Origin: Agrococcus sp. KRD186
GTDB taxonomy: Bacteria > Actinomycetota > Actinomycetes > Actinomycetales > Microbacteriaceae
Assembly: GCF_017168255.1 (NCBI RefSeq)
Contig: NZ_JABFAP010000001.1
Location: forward strand, 2,179,847-2,241,682
Reading direction: 5' to 3'
Length of the DNA: 61,836 bases
The notes beneath the pieces were generated by a model. That model made no database searches. It was not told where the DNA came from and saw only the letters and a program-made list of their open reading frames with translations. Numbering within the stretch: position 1 is the first letter of the stretch; the number at the start of each line of letters is the position of its first letter. Positions 1-8,857 of the stretch are shown piece after piece. Both the position numbers and the translations under genes were made by a program.

Positions 1-128
1 GGCGAGCGGGTCTCCACCGGCCGCCTCCCCTCCACCGTGCGGGCGGGAATTCGGGCGGAGTCGCGCGCGGCACCCGCCGGGCGCGTGCACATCTCAGCCG
101 GGGCGACCGCCCGACCGACCTGCGGCCG

Positions 129-1091
129 ATGCTCGCGGCCGCCGGCGACGCATCCGACATCGACGACGAGCGGGAGTGGTCGTTCGAGGTGAAGTGGGAT
201 GGCTGGCGGGCGATCGTGCAGAAGGTCGGCGACCCGGCGAGCGGCGGCTCGCTGCGGCTGCTGAGCCGCAATGGCCGCGACCTCTCGGCGGCGTTCCCCG
301 AGCTGGTCGAGGCGCTCGGCAACGGCGTGCGCACGGGCGACGCGGTGCTCGACGGTGAGATCACGGTGCTGCACCGCTCCGGTCCCTCGCGCGGCTCGGC
401 GAGCTTCGAGGCGCTGCAGGATCGCGCCGGGCTCTCGGGCCGCCAGGCGGCGCGCGCCGCGAAGGAGTCGCCGGCGACGATCATGCTGTTCGACCTGCTT
501 GAGGTCGGCGGCGAGCGGCTCGTCACGCAGCGGCTCGACGAGCGGCAGTCCCACCTCGACGACCTCGTGCACGAGAGCGCGCGGGTGAAGATCTCGAAGC
601 CGCTGCGCGGCTCGCTCGAGCGCATCCTCGAGGTGACCGCCGAGCGGGGCCTCGAGGGCGTCATCGCCAAACGGCACGACAGCCGCTACCGACCCGGCGC
701 CCGCTCGAGCGACTGGCGCAAGCTCAAGCACCAGCTGATGCGCGAGGTGGTGGTGGTGGGCTGGCTCGAGGGCAACGGCTCGCTCGCCGGCACCGTCGGC
801 TCGCTCGTGCTCGCGCTGCCGGGCGAGGGCGGGCGGATGCGCTACGCCGGCCGCGTCGGCACGGGCTTCTCGGGCGCGGACCGGGATCGGCTGCGCGACC
901 AGCTGCGGCCGCGCACGACCGTGCCCGCGATCGACGGGCTGCCGGCCGACGTGGCGCGGAAGGCCCGCTGGGTGCGAGCGGCCGTCGGCGAGGTGGAGCA
1001 CACCGAGCAGACCGCCTCCGGCGCGCTGCGGCACCCGGTCTGGCGCGGACTGCGGCCCGAGAAGACGCTCGCGGACCTCAACCCCGAGTAA
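129..1091 (+). CDS. ATP-dependent DNA ligase (LigD-type ligase domain)
   Basis: Seals DNA nicks using ATP, probably in non-homologous end joining. Nucleotidyltransferase motifs are visible in order: EVKWDGWRA with the AMP-accepting Lys at about residue 22, LDGEI at about 75, LFDLLEVGG at about 120, EGVIAKRH at about 175 and WRKLKHQ at about 195. An OB-fold part follows and ends in the family-typical RPEKTLADLNPE. About 320 residues fits a stand-alone ligase domain. The ATG at 129 is the first in-frame start in the window, but the frame is open to the window edge, so the gene could start upstream or carry more domains there. No Ku or polymerase domain is visible. Confidence 0.9.
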   Translation: MLAAAGDASDIDDEREWSFEVKWDGWRAIVQKVGDPASGGSLRLLSRNGRDLSAAFPELVEALGNGVRTGDAVLDGEITVLHRSGPSRGSASFEALQDRAGLSGRQAARAAKESPATIMLFDLLEVGGERLVTQRLDERQSHLDDLVHESARVKISKPLRGSLERILEVTAERGLEGVIAKRHDSRYRPGARSSDWRKLKHQLMREVVVVGWLEGNGSLAGTVGSLVLALPGEGGRMRYAGRVGTGFSGADRDRLRDQLRPRTTVPAIDGLPADVARKARWVRAAVGEVEHTEQTASGALRHPVWRGLRPEKTLADLNPE

Positions 1092-1198
1092 GGGCGCCGC
1101 GGGCGCGCAGCGGCGGTTCGCCCATGCAGGCATCAGCGCACGTGACGCCGGACAGGCGATGCATGCAACGTTCATGAAGCGCGGGTACGCTGTGGGGC

Positions 1199-1429
1199 AT
1201 GAGCAGCGAGATCATCCAGGTGCGCGACGTGCCGGCCGAGGATGCCCGCGCCCTGCGAGCGCGCGCGGCCGCCCGCAGCATGTCGCTGTCGAGCTACCTG
1301 CGCGAGCTGATCCACGACGACGCCTCCCGACCGGAGATGGCCGAGGTGCTGTCGCGCATCGCGTCACGAGACGGCGTCGAGGCCAGCCCTGCGGCGATCC
1401 GGTCGTTCATCGACGACGACCACCGCTGA
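1199..1429 (+). CDS. VapB/FitA-like ribbon-helix-helix antitoxin
   Basis: A 76-residue protein with an Arc/FitA-style start (IIQVRDVPAEDARALRARAAA) and SLSSYLRELI, the usual ribbon-helix-helix DNA-binding layout, then an acidic C-terminal tail expected to mask the toxin. The gene stops one base before the PIN-domain toxin start, as is usual for antitoxin-toxin operons. It should bind its partner and repress its own promoter. A TACGCT -10-like box lies at about 1185-1192, just before the ATG. The family assignment rests on sequence style and context. Confidence 0.85.
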   Translation: MSSEIIQVRDVPAEDARALRARAAARSMSLSSYLRELIHDDASRPEMAEVLSRIASRDGVEASPAAIRSFIDDDHR

Positions 1430-1430
1430 G

Positions 1431-1835
1431 ATGACGGTCGTCGACGCTTCGATTGTCGTGCGCCTCCTGCAGAATCGGCGCGGCGATGCTGGGCTGCGCG
1501 AGCGCTTCGCCCGTGAACGCCGGCTGCATGCGCCGGCGCTCGTCGACGCCGAGGTGGCATCGGCGATACGCGGGCTGCTGATGACCTCGAAACCCGAGAT
1601 CGAGATCAGTGTCAGCCGTGCGGAGCAGATGCTGGACGACTTCGCTGATCTGCCGCTCGAGCGCTACCCGATGGCGCCCTTCCAGCGGCGAGCGCTGGCG
1701 CTGCGGGTCAACTGCACCGCCTACGACGCGTTCTCTCTCGTACTGGCAGAAGCGCTCGGCATGCCGCTGCTCACCGACGACCGGAAGTTCGAGAGGGCCC
1801 CCGGGCAGGGAACCGCCATCGAGACCTGGGCGTAG
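1431..1835 (+). CDS. vapC: VapC-like PIN-domain ribonuclease toxin
   Basis: A 134-residue PIN-domain protein. It opens with MTVVDASIVV, which holds the first catalytic Asp, has the central acidic residue in the VDAEVASAIRG segment, and ends with NCTAYDAFSLVLAEALGMPLLTDDRKF, which supplies the remaining acidic residues of the Mg-dependent RNase site. The family cleaves tRNA or rRNA when the antitoxin is lost. The start ATG lies one base after the antitoxin stop, so translation is probably coupled. All expected active-site acids are present, so the toxin looks intact. Confidence 0.9.
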   Translation: MTVVDASIVVRLLQNRRGDAGLRERFARERRLHAPALVDAEVASAIRGLLMTSKPEIEISVSRAEQMLDDFADLPLERYPMAPFQRRALALRVNCTAYDAFSLVLAEALGMPLLTDDRKFERAPGQGTAIETWA

Positions 1836-1862
1836 TCGAACCGCAGGTCGGTGGCGGCCTCG

Positions 1863-3008
1863 TCAGCCGAAGCGGCGCACGGTCGCGGCCGTCAGGCCGC
1901 TGGGCGGGCCGGCGAACCAGTCGATCGCCGCGGCCTCGACGTCGAGCGAGGCCGTCAGCAGCGTCGACCAGCGGTCGGCGAACGCGGCACCCGGCGCGGC
2001 GACGACGCACACCGGGGCGTGGGCACCCGCGGCGCCGCACATCGCGCCGGCCATCGCCACCGCATCCGTCGCCACCATGATCTGCTCGCGCTGCGCGAGC
2101 GCATGCTCGAGCCGCCGCCAGGTGGTGGAGCTCGGTCGCGCTGCCTCCCCCTCGGCGAGCGCCGGGTCGAGGTAGTGGTTCGTGTGGGCGAGGAAGCCGG
2201 CGGTCGGCGCGACCGCGGCGACGCCGGCGGGCGAGAGCTCGAGGCTCGCCGCGCCGGCAGTGGCGTGTGTGCCTTCGCGCCGTTCGCGCTCGGGCTGCTG
2301 GCGCTCGCGCCCGCCCGCGGCCGCGCGAGCCGCGCCCTCGACGACTGTCAGCACCGTCGAGGCGCCGAGCGGCGCGCTGCCGGCGATCGCGATGGCGTCG
2401 TCGAGCCCGGTCGCCTCGTCGAGGATGCGGCGCAGCACCACGTGCACCGGCACCCCGATCGCCGAGCGGTCGGAGCGGTGATGGAGGATGTTGAAGTGGG
2501 CGCCCAGGCCGCGCCCGTCGGGCAGCTGCGCGACGCCGATCTTGCCGAGCATGCCGGTCTCGGTGAAGGTGCGCACGACGCGATCGCCGAGCTGCGCCTC
2601 GAGCAGCACCGCGGTGGGCACGAGGTCGCCGTTCCAATCCCACGTCTGCAGCGTCTGCGGGCGGCGGTCGTCGTGCAGCGCGACCACCGTCGAGCACTCC
2701 GTCGGCCGCGCCGGCGCGTGGGCGAGGATCTCGGTGCGGGCGTTCAGCAGCATGAGCTCGGCGAGCGGCACGCCCGCACCCTCGGCGATGCCCTCGAGCT
2801 CCGCCGCCTGCTCTGGCGCCCACGCCCGCGTCACGTCGATCGAGCCGGCCGCGATGCGCTCGGCGAAGCCGGCCGGCACGCCGAGGTCGGCGTAGGCCCG
2901 CCGGTAGCGCTCGACCGCGTCGCGGATCTCGGCGACCACGGCGGCGCCGTAGGCCCGACCGCGCGGCCGCGGGGACGCATCCGCCAGTCTCAGCTCGACC
3001 ACCTGCAT
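1863..3008 (-). CDS. C45-family peptidase / acyl-CoA:6-APA acyltransferase-like protein
   Basis: A 381-residue Ntn-hydrolase-like protein resembling peptidase family C45 (isopenicillin N acyltransferase-like). The signature is MLLNARTEI followed by ECSTVVA, where the Cys would become the autoprocessed nucleophile, then a WDWNGD segment typical of the beta chain. Members hydrolyse or transfer amide-linked acyl groups; the substrate here is unknown. I chose the ATG at 3008 because the family's N-terminal region (VELRLADAS, then RGRAYG) begins there. It is convergent with vapC and divergent from the acyl-CoA dehydrogenase. Confidence 0.75.
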   Translation of the reverse strand: MQVVELRLADASPRPRGRAYGAAVVAEIRDAVERYRRAYADLGVPAGFAERIAAGSIDVTRAWAPEQAAELEGIAEGAGVPLAELMLLNARTEILAHAPARPTECSTVVALHDDRRPQTLQTWDWNGDLVPTAVLLEAQLGDRVVRTFTETGMLGKIGVAQLPDGRGLGAHFNILHHRSDRSAIGVPVHVVLRRILDEATGLDDAIAIAGSAPLGASTVLTVVEGAARAAAGGRERQQPERERREGTHATAGAASLELSPAGVAAVAPTAGFLAHTNHYLDPALAEGEAARPSSTTWRRLEHALAQREQIMVATDAVAMAGAMCGAAGAHAPVCVVAAPGAAFADRWSTLLTASLDVEAAAIDWFAGPPSGLTAATVRRFG

Positions 3009-3080
3009 ACCCGCGATGATGCCACCGCGCCGGGAGGCGGTCGATGCCGCTCTCGCCGTCGCCTGCGGCAGGATGTGGCC

Positions 3081-4253
3081 ATGACCACCGACCTGCTGGA
3101 TCTCGAGTCGCTGCTGACCGACGGGGAGCGCGCCGTGCGGGCGCGGGTGCGGGGGCTCGTCGACCGCGAGATCAGGCCGCACATCGCCGACTGGTTCGAG
3201 CGGGCGCACTTCCCGCGCGCGCTCGTGCCGGTGCTCGGCGAGGCGGGGCTGCTGGGCATGCACCTGACCGGCTACGGATGCGCGGGTCGCTCGGCCGTGG
3301 AGTACGGCATCGCGATGCAGGAGCTCGAGGCGGGCGACAGCGGCATCCGCACCTTCGTGTCGGTGCAGGGCTCGCTCGCGATGACGGCGATCGCGAAGCA
3401 CGGCTCGGAGGAGCAGCGCGAGGCGTGGCTGCCGCGGATGGCGCGCGGCGAGGCGATCGGCTGCTTCGGGCTCACGGAGCCGAACGCGGGCAGCGACCCG
3501 GGCGCGATGCAGACCTTCGCGCGCCGCGACGGCGACGACTGGGTGCTCGACGGCGCGAAACGGTGGATCGGGCTCGCGTCGATCGCGGATGTCGCGGTCA
3601 TCTGGGCGCAGACCGACGAGGGGGTGCGGGGGTTCCTGGTGGAGACCGCTTCACAGGGCGAACCGACACCGGGCTTCACGGCGACGCCGATCGAGCCGAA
3701 GCTGTCGATGCGCGCGTCGATCCAGTGCGACATCGTGCTCGAGGGCGTGCGCGTGCCGGAGTCCGCGCGGCTGCCGGACGCGCGCGGGCTGCGGGCGCCC
3801 TTCGAGTGCCTGAACGAGGCGCGCTTCGGCATCGCCTGGGGTGCGCTGGGCGCCGGCCGCGATGCGCTCGAGGTCGCGCTGGCCTACGCCGGTGAGCGCG
3901 AAGTCTTCGGGCGGCCGCTCGCCGCCATGCAGCTGACGCAGGCGCGGCTGGCCGAGATGGCGCTGTCGCTGCAGCAGGCGCAGCTGCTCGCGCTGCACCT
4001 GGGCCGCCGCAAGGACACCGGCCAGCTGCGGCCGCACGAGGTCTCGATGGGCAAGCTGGCCTCGGTGCGCGCGGCGATCGACGTCTGCCGCGAGGCGCGG
4101 GCGCTCCTGGGCGGCAACGGCGTCTCGCTCGAGCACTCCCCCATGCGGCACGCCGCCAACCTCGAGAGCGTGCGCACCTACGAGGGCACCGACGAGGTGC
4201 ACACCCTCGTCATCGGGCAGGCGCTGACGGGCATCAGCGCGTTCCGGGGCTGA
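3081..4253 (+). CDS. Acyl-CoA dehydrogenase, glutaryl-CoA dehydrogenase-like
   Basis: A 390-residue FAD-dependent acyl-CoA dehydrogenase. Visible marks are CFGLTEPNAGSDPG (FAD and substrate contact), WIGLASIADVAVIWA, and near the C-terminus RTYEGTDEVHTLVIGQALTG, whose Glu is the expected catalytic base. The GRALTGI-like ending and overall order match glutaryl-CoA dehydrogenase (lysine/tryptophan breakdown) more than short-chain enzymes. The ATG at 3081 gives the family length. No glutarate-pathway partners are adjacent, so the exact substrate is inferred. Confidence 0.85.
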   Translation: MTTDLLDLESLLTDGERAVRARVRGLVDREIRPHIADWFERAHFPRALVPVLGEAGLLGMHLTGYGCAGRSAVEYGIAMQELEAGDSGIRTFVSVQGSLAMTAIAKHGSEEQREAWLPRMARGEAIGCFGLTEPNAGSDPGAMQTFARRDGDDWVLDGAKRWIGLASIADVAVIWAQTDEGVRGFLVETASQGEPTPGFTATPIEPKLSMRASIQCDIVLEGVRVPESARLPDARGLRAPFECLNEARFGIAWGALGAGRDALEVALAYAGEREVFGRPLAAMQLTQARLAEMALSLQQAQLLALHLGRRKDTGQLRPHEVSMGKLASVRAAIDVCREARALLGGNGVSLEHSPMRHAANLESVRTYEGTDEVHTLVIGQALTGISAFRG

Positions 4254-4261
4254 GTGGCTCC

Positions 4262-4306
4262 GGTCTCGCGACGGCTGCTGCCCTGCGGGCCGCGGCCTCC
4301 TCGACC
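4262..4306. repeat. Degenerate GGTCTCG...CTCGACC intergenic inverted repeat
   Basis: GGTCTCG at the left and CCTCGACC at the right flank a GC-rich core between two convergent genes. It looks like a diverged member of the repeat family seen at 22294-22390 and 34717-34757, and may act as a bidirectional terminator here. Confidence 0.45.
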
Positions 4307-5145
4307 TACGACCTCAGCAGTCGCTCCAGCACCCGCACCACGCCGTGCTCCAGGTTCGACGGCGCGCGGTAGCGGGCGGCCGCCAGCACCTCGGGGTGCG
4401 CGTTGGCCATCGCGAAGGTGTGCTCGGCGTCGGCGAGCATGCCCAGGTCGTTGAGGTAGTCGCCGAAGACGACCGTCTGCGCCGGTGTCACGCCCAGCTC
4501 GCGCTGCAGCGCCTCCACGCCCAGTCGCTTGTCGACGGTCTCGTGGATGACGTCGATCCAGTGCGGCGAGCCGATCACCACGCGGTGCCCCGCAGGCGCC
4601 GGCTCGAGCCAGCGGGCCGCGGCGCTCACGGAGTCGGGGGTCGCCCACATCGCCAGCTTCAGCACGTCATCGGTGCACTCGAGCAGGTCGTCGACCGACT
4701 CGAACGCCACGTGGTACTTGTGCGCCTGGGCGACGAACTCGGGGTCGCGCGACTCGATCGATGCGACGTCGCGGCGGCTCGCCACGAGCTCCAGCTCACC
4801 CGCCGACTCCCGCACCCGATGCACGATCTGCCGCACCGCATCCGGCTCGACGGTCGTGGTGCCGATCACCTCGCCGCTGTGGGTGACGATGGCGCCGTTC
4901 TCGGCGATGCACGAGAGCGTGCCGACGCGGGCGAAGAGGTGCTCGAGCGTCGCCAGCTGCCGGCCGCTCGCGGGCACGAAGTCGATGCCGGCCGCCTGCA
5001 TGCGCTCGAGCAGCGGCCAGAACGCGTCGGGCACGAGACCGTCGCCGTCGAGCAGCGTGCCGTCCATGTCGCAGACGACGAGACGGATGTCGAGGCCGGT
5101 CGGGAGCTCGGAGGTCGCGTCGGCGACGGGTGCGGGGGTGTCCAC
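4306..5145 (-). CDS. HAD-superfamily hydrolase, Cof-type (IIB) sugar phosphatase
   Basis: A 279-residue phosphatase of the Cof/YidA type. Motif I is VVCDMDGTLLDGDG with the nucleophile Asp, the large C2 cap occupies the middle, and motif IV is VVFGDYLNDLGML with the metal-binding Asp pair. The family dephosphorylates sugar phosphates and FMN-like compounds; the substrate cannot be told from sequence. The GTG at 5145 is chosen because it lies about 23 residues before motif I and the next in-frame Met is inside the motif. It is divergent from the F420-type reductase. Confidence 0.85.
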   Translation of the reverse strand: MDTPAPVADATSELPTGLDIRLVVCDMDGTLLDGDGLVPDAFWPLLERMQAAGIDFVPASGRQLATLEHLFARVGTLSCIAENGAIVTHSGEVIGTTTVEPDAVRQIVHRVRESAGELELVASRRDVASIESRDPEFVAQAHKYHVAFESVDDLLECTDDVLKLAMWATPDSVSAAARWLEPAPAGHRVVIGSPHWIDVIHETVDKRLGVEALQRELGVTPAQTVVFGDYLNDLGMLADAEHTFAMANAHPEVLAAARYRAPSNLEHGVVRVLERLLRS

Positions 5146-5247
5146 GCCACCATCGTCGCAGGCCGGCGCGCAGCCACGGCGCGCATGCGTCGCCGCTGTG
5201 GGCGAATTCGCCGGCCGCGAGCGTGCAATGAGGGCCATACTCAGACC

Positions 5248-5673
5248 GTGGGACTCCAGGGGTCGATCAAGCGCGGTGCTGCCGACTTCCATGCGGCGCT
5301 GTTCCGCAGGCTCAGCTCGCCGAAGATCCACCGCATCGCAGGATTGCCCATCCTGCTGCTCACCGTCACGGGGAGGCGCAGCGGCAAGCCGTTCACGACA
5401 CCCGTCGTCTACCTGGAGCATGAGGGCGGCTACGCCGTCGTCGCCAGCGCTGGTGGCCAGGCGGAGGAGCCGCAGTGGTTCAAGAACCTACGGGTCGCGC
5501 CGCAGGCGACGATCGACCTGCGCGACGGGCCGCGCGAGGTCGACGTGCGCATCGCACCGGAGACCGAGCGGCAGGGTCTGTGGGCGCGGTTCCTCGTCGA
5601 GGGGTCGACGTTCGCCTCCTACGAGAAGAAGACGGATCGGCCCTTCGCGATCGCGGTGCTGACGCCGCGCTGA
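5248..5673 (+). CDS. Nitroreductase/deazaflavin (F420)-dependent oxidoreductase, Ddn family
   Basis: A 141-residue protein with the Ddn-type split-barrel signature: VTGRRSGKPFTTPVVYL, then YAVVASAGG, then EPQWFKNLRVAPQATIDL. Such proteins use reduced F420 to reduce quinones or nitro compounds, and many have no assigned substrate. I chose the GTG at 5248 because the family begins a short helix before the RLSSPKIHRIAG segment. The gene is flanked by convergent and divergent neighbours and is probably transcribed alone. Confidence 0.85.
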   Translation: MGLQGSIKRGAADFHAALFRRLSSPKIHRIAGLPILLLTVTGRRSGKPFTTPVVYLEHEGGYAVVASAGGQAEEPQWFKNLRVAPQATIDLRDGPREVDVRIAPETERQGLWARFLVEGSTFASYEKKTDRPFAIAVLTPR

Positions 5674-5676
5674 CGG

Positions 5677-6198
5677 CTACGGCTTCGTCATGTCCCAGGC
5701 GTGGTGCTCGAGGTCGTGCAGCGCGTACTCCAGCAGCGTGCGCACCGTGAACACCGAGCCGTTGGAGCGCCTGCCTGGCCGATCCCACGCGTCTGCGGGC
5801 ACCGCATCCGCCGCATTGGCCAGGCTCGCCGCGGCGAGGTCGAGCTCGGCGGCCACGCGCTCGGGATCCTGGCTCGCGTAGTCGTCGTCGACGGCCGCCC
5901 GGTCCTGATCCCAGTCCGCGAACTCGGGGTCGTCCTCGTGCAGCAGCTGGTGCAGCCGGGTCTCCATCACGCCGCACACGTCGCGCACATGCGCCGCGTA
6001 CTCGAGCGGCGACCAGGTGGCGTCATCCGGGCGCTCGGTGACCGCTGCCCCGTGCAGACGCTGGTGCATCGCTGCGGCGGCATGGCGGATGCGGCGGCCG
6101 AGGTCGTCGCGATCGACCTCCAGCGGGTCGAACCCGCACTCGGGGCAGCGCTCGTGCAGCACCCACGTCCAGTCCTTGGTATCGGGCTCGATCGGCAT
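5677..6198 (-). CDS. DinB-family protein (mycothiol/bacillithiol-transferase-like fold)
   Basis: A 173-residue four-helix DinB-like protein. The conserved metal-site pattern is visible: WSPLEYAAHVRDV early on and LLEYALHDLEHHAWDM at the C-terminus (the triad His residues). The N-terminal HERCPECGFDP holds a CxxC pair that could bind a metal. Related actinobacterial proteins are thiol-dependent S-transferases or isomerases using mycothiol; no substrate can be assigned. It is convergent with the F420-type reductase, three bases apart. Confidence 0.8.
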   Translation of the reverse strand: MPIEPDTKDWTWVLHERCPECGFDPLEVDRDDLGRRIRHAAAAMHQRLHGAAVTERPDDATWSPLEYAAHVRDVCGVMETRLHQLLHEDDPEFADWDQDRAAVDDDYASQDPERVAAELDLAAASLANAADAVPADAWDRPGRRSNGSVFTVRTLLEYALHDLEHHAWDMTKP

Positions 6199-6295
6199 GG
6201 CTTCACTCTCTCACGCGCCCACCGGCCCGTTCGAGGCGATGGATGCGCGCATGCACGGCCCGCATCGTGGTCGCGCGGCCGCCGCGCAGCTTCGC

Positions 6296-6991
6296 CTACT
6301 CGCCGAGTGCCGCCTGAATCGCCGCTTCGATGTCGCTGATCTGCGACAGCTCCAGCCGCTCCCCGTCGATGAAGATCGTCGGCGTCCGGTCGATGCCGAG
6401 GGCGATGCCGGCCTGGAAATCCTGTTCGACGCGGGCGAGCGTGGCGGGATCCTCGATCGCTGCGTCGTACGCTGCCATGTCGAGACCCAGCTGCTCGGCG
6501 TAGCCTCTGAAGCGTCCGGCCTCGGAGACCTGCGCCTCGCCCCACTCGGCCTGCGTCTCGAACATGCGCTGGTACATCGGCTCGAACGCATCCTGCTGCG
6601 CAGCGGCCTCGACGGCGACCGCCGCGTTGCCGGAGTTGAAGTGCCCCGGCAACGGGAAGTACCGCACCGCGAACGTCACCTCGTCGCCGTACTCCCCGCG
6701 GAGGGCTTCCATCGTCGGGTACACGGCGCCGCACGCCTCGCACTCGAAGTCGAGGAACTCGACCACCACCGGGGCGTCCGGGCCGGCGTCGTCCAAGATG
6801 TGCGTCGACTCCTCCACGAGTGGCGGCGCCGCTGAGGGCGACGCGGCAGACTCGCTCGACTCCCCGCTCGCTGGAGGCGGGCTACCGCCCTCCCACGGCC
6901 GAACGATGAGCAGCACCGCTGCGACGACGATCGCTACAGCAGCGACGATGATGGAGACAGCGATGAGGGGGCGAGTGCGCACCTTCCTCAC
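6296..6991 (-). CDS. Membrane-anchored DsbA-like thiol-disulfide oxidoreductase
   Basis: A 231-residue protein with a positively charged N-terminus, one membrane anchor (a run of Val, Ile and Ala, about residues 7-30), a Ser/Pro/Glu-rich linker, then a thioredoxin-4 domain. The redox motif CEAC sits in VEFLDFECEACGAVYP and the cis-Pro loop is RTPTIFIDG. The active site should face outside the membrane, oxidising or shuffling disulfides of secreted proteins. The start is uncertain: the GTG codons at 6991 and 6982 are both possible and neither has a well-spaced ribosome site. It lies next to the copper block, where Cys-rich partners are plausible. Confidence 0.8.
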   Translation of the reverse strand: MRKVRTRPLIAVSIIVAAVAIVVAAVLLIVRPWEGGSPPPASGESSESAASPSAAPPLVEESTHILDDAGPDAPVVVEFLDFECEACGAVYPTMEALRGEYGDEVTFAVRYFPLPGHFNSGNAAVAVEAAAQQDAFEPMYQRMFETQAEWGEAQVSEAGRFRGYAEQLGLDMAAYDAAIEDPATLARVEQDFQAGIALGIDRTPTIFIDGERLELSQISDIEAAIQAALGE

Positions 6992-7309
6992 TCTACCGCG
7001 CCACGTCGGCCCGACTGCCACGCGCGCCCTCCATCTCACGTGCCTGGGGGTGCCGCGCGCAGTTGTCCTATGATGGCGTGGGACGTCGGCTTGCGCGCCG
7101 AGTTCGTCCAGCATCCTCCGAAGGATCGCAGCGCCGGACCGATGCGCTCTGTGCCAGATCTGGAAGCTGATGGCGGCTCGAAGGCATCGAATCAGGAGCG
7201 GAACCATGTCGCAGGTGACAGTCGGCGTGGGTCGCCCCCGATTCACCCAGCACCAGCGTCCGCCTGGCGGTCGTCGCCGGGCTCTCGCCCCGGATCGCGA
7301 GCCGGCGCG

Positions 7310-8269
7310 ATGAGCTCTGCCGACGCCGGTGCGCTGCCGCCCCCGAGCTTCGATCAATTCCTGATCCTTGGACCCTCGTCCATCACCCTGCTGCCGGTGG
7401 TCGCTGTGCTGCTCGCCGCGGCCTACGTGGCGGGCGTCGTGCGATTGCGACGACGCGGCCAGCGCTGGCCCTGGTTGCGCACCGTGTGCTTCCTGCTCGC
7501 TTGCCTGCTGCTGGCAGTGGTCACCGGCGCTCGGGTCGACGCGTATGGCCAGCTCATGTTCTCGATCTTCATGTTCCAGCAGCTCACGCTGATGATGGTG
7601 ATCGCGCCGTTGCTCGTTCTCGGCTCTCCCGGGACCCTGCTGCTGCGAGCCGTGCCGCATCGCGGCATCGGCAACACGGTGCTCCGCATCGCACTGTGTG
7701 GGCTGCGATCGAGAGCGGCTCGGTTCGCACTGCATCCGGCGCTGGTCATCCCGTTGATGCTGCTGTGCTTCTTCGGTCTCTATCTCGGTGGCATCGCGGA
7801 TGTGATGCTGCGCTCCCCGATCGGCCATACCGTTCTCGAAGCGGTGTTCCTGGTCGTGGGAATCCTGATCACGGCACCGCTCGTGTCATCTGATCCCCTC
7901 CCGCGGCGAACCTCGTATCCGAGTCGGATGTTCGACATCTTCCTTGAGATGCAGGTGCATGCCGCATTCGGGCTGGTGACGCTGTTCGCCGCGACCCCAG
8001 TCGTCCGCTACTTCGCGACCGCCGCTCCGGACTCGTGGGAGGTCGACCCGGTTCGTGACCAGGGAATAGCGGGGATCCTGGCGTGGACCTTCGGGGAGCT
8101 GCCGTTGCTCGCGATGCTGGTCGTGACGCTGGCGCGATGGCAACGACGTGACAGGAAGCGGGCGCGGGAGGACCAGCACAGTGCCGACGAGGAGATGGAC
8201 GCCTACAACGAGTACCTGCAGCAGATGCAGCAGCGCGCTCAGGACGGCGACAGCGGGCGGCGGAGCTGA
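7310..8269 (+). CDS. CtaG/caa3-type cytochrome c oxidase assembly protein
   Basis: A 319-residue membrane protein of the caa3_CtaG family with about seven hydrophobic segments. Family marks include MFSIFMFQQLTLMMVIAPLLVLGSPGTLLLRA, an internal FGLYLGGI segment, MFDIFLEMQVHAAFG, and a C-terminal DAYNEYLQQM tail that recurs in the 8842 gene (DAYNQMLEKL). The family helps deliver copper to the CuA or CuB site of cytochrome oxidase, or works in copper homeostasis. I chose the ATG at 7310; the frame is open further upstream, but that part is not CtaG-like. Confidence 0.8.
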   Translation: MSSADAGALPPPSFDQFLILGPSSITLLPVVAVLLAAAYVAGVVRLRRRGQRWPWLRTVCFLLACLLLAVVTGARVDAYGQLMFSIFMFQQLTLMMVIAPLLVLGSPGTLLLRAVPHRGIGNTVLRIALCGLRSRAARFALHPALVIPLMLLCFFGLYLGGIADVMLRSPIGHTVLEAVFLVVGILITAPLVSSDPLPRRTSYPSRMFDIFLEMQVHAAFGLVTLFAATPVVRYFATAAPDSWEVDPVRDQGIAGILAWTFGELPLLAMLVVTLARWQRRDRKRAREDQHSADEEMDAYNEYLQQMQQRAQDGDSGRRS

Positions 8270-8642
8270 ACAGCGACCCGATGGATGCGTCGGCCTGTGT
8301 GGCGTCCCCGCCCCAGTAGCGGCCTCAGGCGTGCCACGAACAGGTGGGTCACGAGCCGGCACGTCTGCAGTGCCGGTGGCAGCGGCGCGGGCGCGACGTA
8401 TTGGTTCACGGTCGCGGTACCGAGGAAGACGACCACGATGCCGGTCACGAGCACGCCGAGGAAGTTCAGGTCCGCAGCCCGGCAGCGCAGGGGCGAGGGG
8501 GCGGATGGGTCGGGCCCGGCCGCCGACGTCGGCGCCCCAGCACCCGCCCATGAATCTCGGCGACCGGGGGTGCCGGAATCCGAAAGTCGGGATCTTGTAC
8601 AGTTGGGTCGCAGAGTCGGAAGGTGAACGGAGGCAGGGGTTG
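8270..8642. other. Gene-poor stretch between ctaG and the chaperone remnant
   Basis: No confident gene. On the minus strand, 8472 down to 8239 reads as a hydrophobic segment (NFLGVLVTGIVVVFLGTATV) followed by a basic tail with good third-position GC. It lacks a usable start codon and runs 31 bases into the 3' end of ctaG, so it may be the remnant of a small membrane protein. On the plus strand, TTGTAC at about 8595 could be a -35 element for the chaperone/CopD/CopA operon, but I see no clear copper-regulator box. Confidence 0.35.
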
Positions 8643-8857
8643 GTGAACAGGGCAGGCCTGTTCGGCAACGCGGCCACCTGCGTTCTGTGTCAGCAAGCAC
8701 TGCACGAGGACCTGTCGAGCATCCGGGGCTGAGCCGTATTGCTGTGGATGCGAACGGACGCCTGACGGTCACGAGCGAGGGAATTGTGGAGCGAACGGCT
8801 GTGGAGCAAGCGGTCAGCGAGGCCGGAATCGATCTCGTGGCGTGGCAGACGCCTTGA
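8643..8857 (+). pseudogene. Frameshifted heavy-metal-associated (HMA) copper chaperone
   Basis: From a GTG at 8643 the frame reads VNRAGLFGNAATCVLCQQAL with a CxxC motif, then EDLSSIRG and a stop at 8730-8732. In the frame offset by one base the HMA fold continues: GLSRIAVDANGRLTVTSEG, then AVEQAVSEAGIDLV, ending at 8857. Adding one G in the GGGG run at 8725-8728 would restore a complete domain of about 70 residues of the CopZ type. Its stop overlaps the next gene's GTG by 16 bases, as expected for the first cistron of the copD-copA operon. Either the chaperone is dead, or this is a homopolymer sequencing error, or it is read by slippage. Confidence 0.7.

Noticed and set aside
1-128. Coding sequence upstream of the ligase
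   Set aside because: All three plus frames are open over this short piece, and none shows a recognisable domain end; it is too short to call.
1851-3080. Plus-strand extension that would lengthen the acyl-CoA dehydrogenase to 800 residues
   Set aside because: The extra part is antisense to the C45-family gene and has no dehydrogenase similarity; the normal family start is at 3081.
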